NCBI GenBank assembly: GCA_903922545.1
Contig: CAIXUE010000044.1
Span: 1-16,400, forward strand
Length of the DNA: 16,400 nt
Reading direction: 5' to 3'
Origin: an uncultured Alphaproteobacteria bacterium
GTDB lineage: Bacteria > Pseudomonadota > Alphaproteobacteria > Micropepsales > Micropepsaceae
In this document: positions 14,094 through 16,400 of the stretch, in pieces
Position numbering within the stretch: the stretch's first letter is position 1
Layout: every line of letters begins with the position of its first letter
Notes under the pieces: model-generated
What the model saw: only the letters and a program-made list of their open reading frames with translations
Database searches by the model: none
What the model was told of the DNA's origin: nothing
Program-made: the position numbers and the translations under genes

Positions 14094-14966
14094 TTATTTG
14101 GGCATCGGGATGGACCAGACCTTGCCCACACCGCGCTCGGTGAACCAGAGCGTGTCGCCGGCCGGCTCGATCCCGGTAGGCGTTTTGAGTCCGTCTTTCA
14201 GCACCACGACATGGCCGGTATCGCCAGTGATGGCGACCGAAACGATCTGGCCAGTGCCGTTGGCCGCGATGAAGATCTTGCCATTGGCGGCGCGCATGCC
14301 ATCGGGGCCGCGCACCGGCGCATCCATCCAGATATCCACCGGATTGCCGGGCTTGCCGGAGGCATCGACCGGAATACGGTAGAGCTTGTTGAAGGTCACG
14401 TTGTTGGCATAGAGCACGCCGTCCAGGAAGGTGAGGCCGTCAATGCCATTGAGCAGGCGGTTTTCCATGAACAGGGTGGCGCCTGTGGCGCCCGCCGCCA
14501 GCCGGTAAATGCGCGAGTTGCCAGTATCGGAAATATAAAGCGCCTTGTCGGGGCCGAAGCTGAAATCGTTGCAGGTGGAATTGTCGCCCGGCAGCTGCCA
14601 TTTCAGCTTGTCCTTGCCCGAGGAAAGATCAAAGCCGCGCAGATAAGTTTTGCGCTGCACCGGCTGGGTGCCTGGCGTGGGCACCAGCTCGCAGGTCCAC
14701 AATGTGTTGCTGGCGGTATCCACCAGCTGGCCGAAGAAGAACGTGCCCGGACCGTCGGCGCTGACATCGGCAAAGGTCTCAGCGGTGGTGGCGCCTTTCT
14801 TCACCCGATAGACGAAAGGCGAGCTGGCGCTGCCGGCATAGACGGTACTATCGGGCGCCACCGACATGCTTTCGGGCTGGGACTTGTCGTCATGAATGAC
14901 GATTTCGGCGGCAAAAGCCGGCGTGGAAATGGCCAAAATTGCAGTTAGAACAACAGGATATTTCAT
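14094..14966 (-). CDS. secreted SMP-30/NHL-like beta-propeller protein
   Basis: A 290-residue exported protein with a signal peptide (MKYPVVLTAILAISTPAFA, cleaved at about residue 19). The ATG at 14966 is preceded by GGGGAG at 5 bases, which decides against longer upstream starts. Propeller-type repeats include PESMSVAPDSTVYAGS, NTLWTCELVP, TCNDFSFGPDKALYISDT, GIDGLTFLDGVLYANN, GPDGMRAANGKIFIAAN and PAGDTLWFTE. It shares with the gene at 13116 the opening DD-x-PES block, the cysteine-bearing CND strand and the PDGMR strand, so the two are paralogues placed tail-to-tail. Metal-dependent lactonase activity is possible but not shown. It is periplasmic or exported. Confidence 0.8.
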   Translation of the reverse strand: MKYPVVLTAILAISTPAFAAEIVIHDDKSQPESMSVAPDSTVYAGSASSPFVYRVKKGATTAETFADVSADGPGTFFFGQLVDTASNTLWTCELVPTPGTQPVQRKTYLRGFDLSSGKDKLKWQLPGDNSTCNDFSFGPDKALYISDTGNSRIYRLAAGATGATLFMENRLLNGIDGLTFLDGVLYANNVTFNKLYRIPVDASGKPGNPVDIWMDAPVRGPDGMRAANGKIFIAANGTGQIVSVAITGDTGHVVVLKDGLKTPTGIEPAGDTLWFTERGVGKVWSIPMPK

Positions 14967-15035
14967 GAACGCTCCCCGGTTATGTTTGGCGGAATATAGC
15001 GGGGGCGGCGGCAAAGGGATAGCGCCACAAAGCAT

Positions 15036-15067
15036 CAGGCCCGCCTCACGGGTGTGAGACGGGCCTG
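15036..15067 (-). terminator. hairpin after the autotransporter gene
   Basis: A 14-bp stem (15036-15049 with 15054-15067) closes around a 4-base loop about 30 bases after the stop codon. Read on the minus strand the single imperfect pair is a G-U wobble, while on the plus strand it would be an A-C mismatch, so it fits the minus-strand transcript. The following T-run is weak. Confidence 0.55.
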
Positions 15068-15096
15068 GTTTGTTGGTTGCCGCTTTGGGGCGGGTT

Positions 15097-16261
15097 TTAG
15101 AACTTGAAGACCAGGCGTCCCACGATGGCGCCTTCGGTGCGGTCCGAAGCCAGGCGGCCGTCATAGTCCAGATCGAAGTCCACATTGTCGCTGGTCAGGG
15201 TCACACCCGCATTGATGAAGGCGTAGTCCTGCGACAGCGAGTTGTTCTTGATCCCGAAGCTGGCCACACCGGACACCGGTGCAAAGCTGGCCGCCATCGT
15301 CCAGACGCTGCTGCTGTAGTCATGCTGCCAGGCCGCCTTGAGGCGGGCCGTCAGCACCTGACCGTTGCCGGACGGGTAAGCCTGCTGCCAGGCCGCGCCC
15401 AGGTAAGAGTAAAGCGCGTTCGACGACGCCGAAGACACCGCCAAGGGGGCCACGAAGTTGCCCGTCTCGGTGAAGGGATCGGACGACGCATCCAGATAGC
15501 TGATCGCCGCATACGGCGTCAGGCTGACCGGGAACTGGTCGGCGCTGAGGTGATAACCGGCCTCGCCATAGAGCGCGACGGTGTCGGAGTTGTACTTGCC
15601 GTTGACCGTGGCCGTGGCCAGACCAGGGATCGCGATGGTCCGCTGCAGCTTGTTGTGGAACGAGCCGTAGCTGACATCGCCCAGGGCGTAGATCTGGTTG
15701 TCCGGATCGTCGTAGCGGCCATAACCGGAGACTTCCAGAACGTTGAAGCCGCCGCGGTCCAGCAGGTTGCTGGTGTGCATGGTGCCGTTGGTATAGCCCA
15801 GGGCCAGACCCGCGGTGACGTTGGGCGCAACCTTGGTGTCGGCGCCCGCCATCAGGCCGTTCTGGCTGACATGGTAGCCGGGGCCCGAAGCGGTGGTGCT
15901 GATGCCAGCGCCCGATGTGACGCCGCCGCCCCAGACATTGAAGGGACCTTCGACCAGTTGGGCTTGTTGCACGCCCGGCACGCCGTTGGAGGCAGAGCCG
16001 CTGGCGCTGTCACCCGTATCGCCGCCCAGATGGTCGATGATGGCGTCGATGGCGCCCGACAGGCTGGTGGCGTCGGAGTTGGCCAGATCGCCGATGCTGG
16101 TGCCCGCCAGTTCCTGCAGCGCCTGGGCATATTGCGCCGGCGTGAGGGCAAAGAGCGCATTGGTGAGCGAGCCCAGGGGACCCGTGCCGCCGCCGGCATC
16201 GTAGATCTTTTCCAGCGCGCCGCCGACTGCCGATTCATTGGCGGTCAGACCAGGCACCGAG
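15097..16261 (-). pseudogene. autotransporter outer-membrane beta-barrel, 5' end removed by an IS
   Basis: The remaining 388 or so residues are the C-terminal translocator of a type V (autotransporter) protein. They include the passenger-to-barrel linker (NESAVGGALEKIYDAGGG, then LTPAQYAQALQELAGT), a short low-complexity part, and a beta-barrel of about 285 residues (NVWGGGVTSG..., ALGYTNGT, VSGYGRYDD, AGYHLSADQFPVSLTPYAAISYLD). It ends in RLVFKF with the terminal phenylalanine used by the BAM machinery. The passenger domain and signal peptide are missing because an IS3-family element starts at about 16262. The open frame runs on into the IS to 16344, but that portion is IS sequence, not gene. 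Unless a promoter in the IS rescues it, no passenger would be made. Confidence 0.82.
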
Positions 16262-16400
16262 TGTCCTGCCCCCTTTGAAATGGTCCTCCCTGAAGTATGG
16301 TTTTGACCAAGGAGGATTGGATCGATGGCAAGGAAAAGACACACGGCAGAAGAGATTGTCGCGAAGCTACGGCAGGTCGATGTGCTGATGGCACAGGGCA
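16262..16400 (+). mobile_element. left end of an IS3-family insertion sequence (partial)
   Basis: The element appears to begin with TGTCCTGCCCCC at 16262, a terminal repeat of IS3-family style (TG start, C-rich), 63 bases before an OrfA-type transposase start. It runs off the window, so the right end, the target duplication and the subgroup cannot be checked. The boundary is supported by the loss of autotransporter homology at the same point. Confidence 0.72.
16325..16400 (+). CDS. IS3-family transposase OrfA, N-terminal fragment
   Basis: The visible 25 residues begin MARKRHTAEEIVAKLRQVDV, the typical start of the helix-turn-helix OrfA protein of IS3-family elements, which binds the element's ends. 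The ATG at 16325 follows AAGGAGG (16309-16315). The gene is cut by the window edge, so OrfB, which would carry the DDE catalytic core, is not seen. Confidence 0.85.
   Translation, partial: MARKRHTAEEIVAKLRQVDVLMAQG

Noticed and set aside
15070..16278. 402-residue plus-strand open frame opposite the autotransporter barrel
   Set aside because: Low-complexity Arg/Val/Gly/Ala antisense translation of the barrel, with no domain features.
16262..16344. N-terminal 28 residues of the autotransporter frame starting at 16344
   Set aside because: They lie inside the IS end on the strand opposite the transposase, and do not resemble an autotransporter signal peptide or passenger.

Overview
The window is GC-rich, apart from a more AT-rich first kilobase, and reads like the chromosome of a Gram-negative proteobacterium. 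An alphaproteobacterium is my best guess. The clues are an autotransporter beta-barrel, a DipZ-type CcdA/thioredoxin protein, an RnfD/RnfG-like flavin module with ApbE, and FkbM, JmjC/cupin and SMP-30-like proteins. No rRNA, tRNA or CRISPR array was seen. The taxonomic placement is inference only.

Layout. 1-990: a REP-like hairpin and a lower-GC hypothetical gene that look like accessory DNA. 1223-2080: an FkbM-type methyltransferase. 2081-2591: weakly coding sequence with two possible tiny membrane or secreted peptides. 2592-4803 (minus): a JmjC/cupin oxygenase followed by an unusual three-part protein with a cold-shock domain, an ArsC-like thioredoxin fold and a lysine/proline/alanine tail. 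5045-6346 (plus): a secreted esterase, convergent with the next group. 6394-9854 (minus): a compact set of apbE, an FMN-binding protein, an RnfD/NqrB-like membrane protein and a PHB-depolymerase-like esterase. 10102-13004 (minus): a DipZ-like thiol:disulfide protein with an apparent one-base frameshift, then a pentapeptide-repeat protein. 13116-14966: two related secreted beta-propeller proteins facing each other across a perfect bidirectional terminator. 15097-16261 (minus): the barrel half of an autotransporter cut by the left end of an IS3-family element that runs off the window (16262-16400).

How it fits together. The central theme is extracytoplasmic redox chemistry. ApbE attaches FMN to proteins; the FMN-binding protein and the RnfD-like subunit could carry electrons across or along the inner membrane; the DipZ-like protein would carry thiol electrons to the periplasm if intact. 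The most unusual single gene is the cold-shock/ArsC-like/basic-tail fusion, which has lost the catalytic cysteine of ArsC and lies directly downstream of a 2-oxoglutarate oxygenase of the ribosomal-oxygenase type. Two genes are visibly damaged: dipZ by a frameshift and the autotransporter by the IS.
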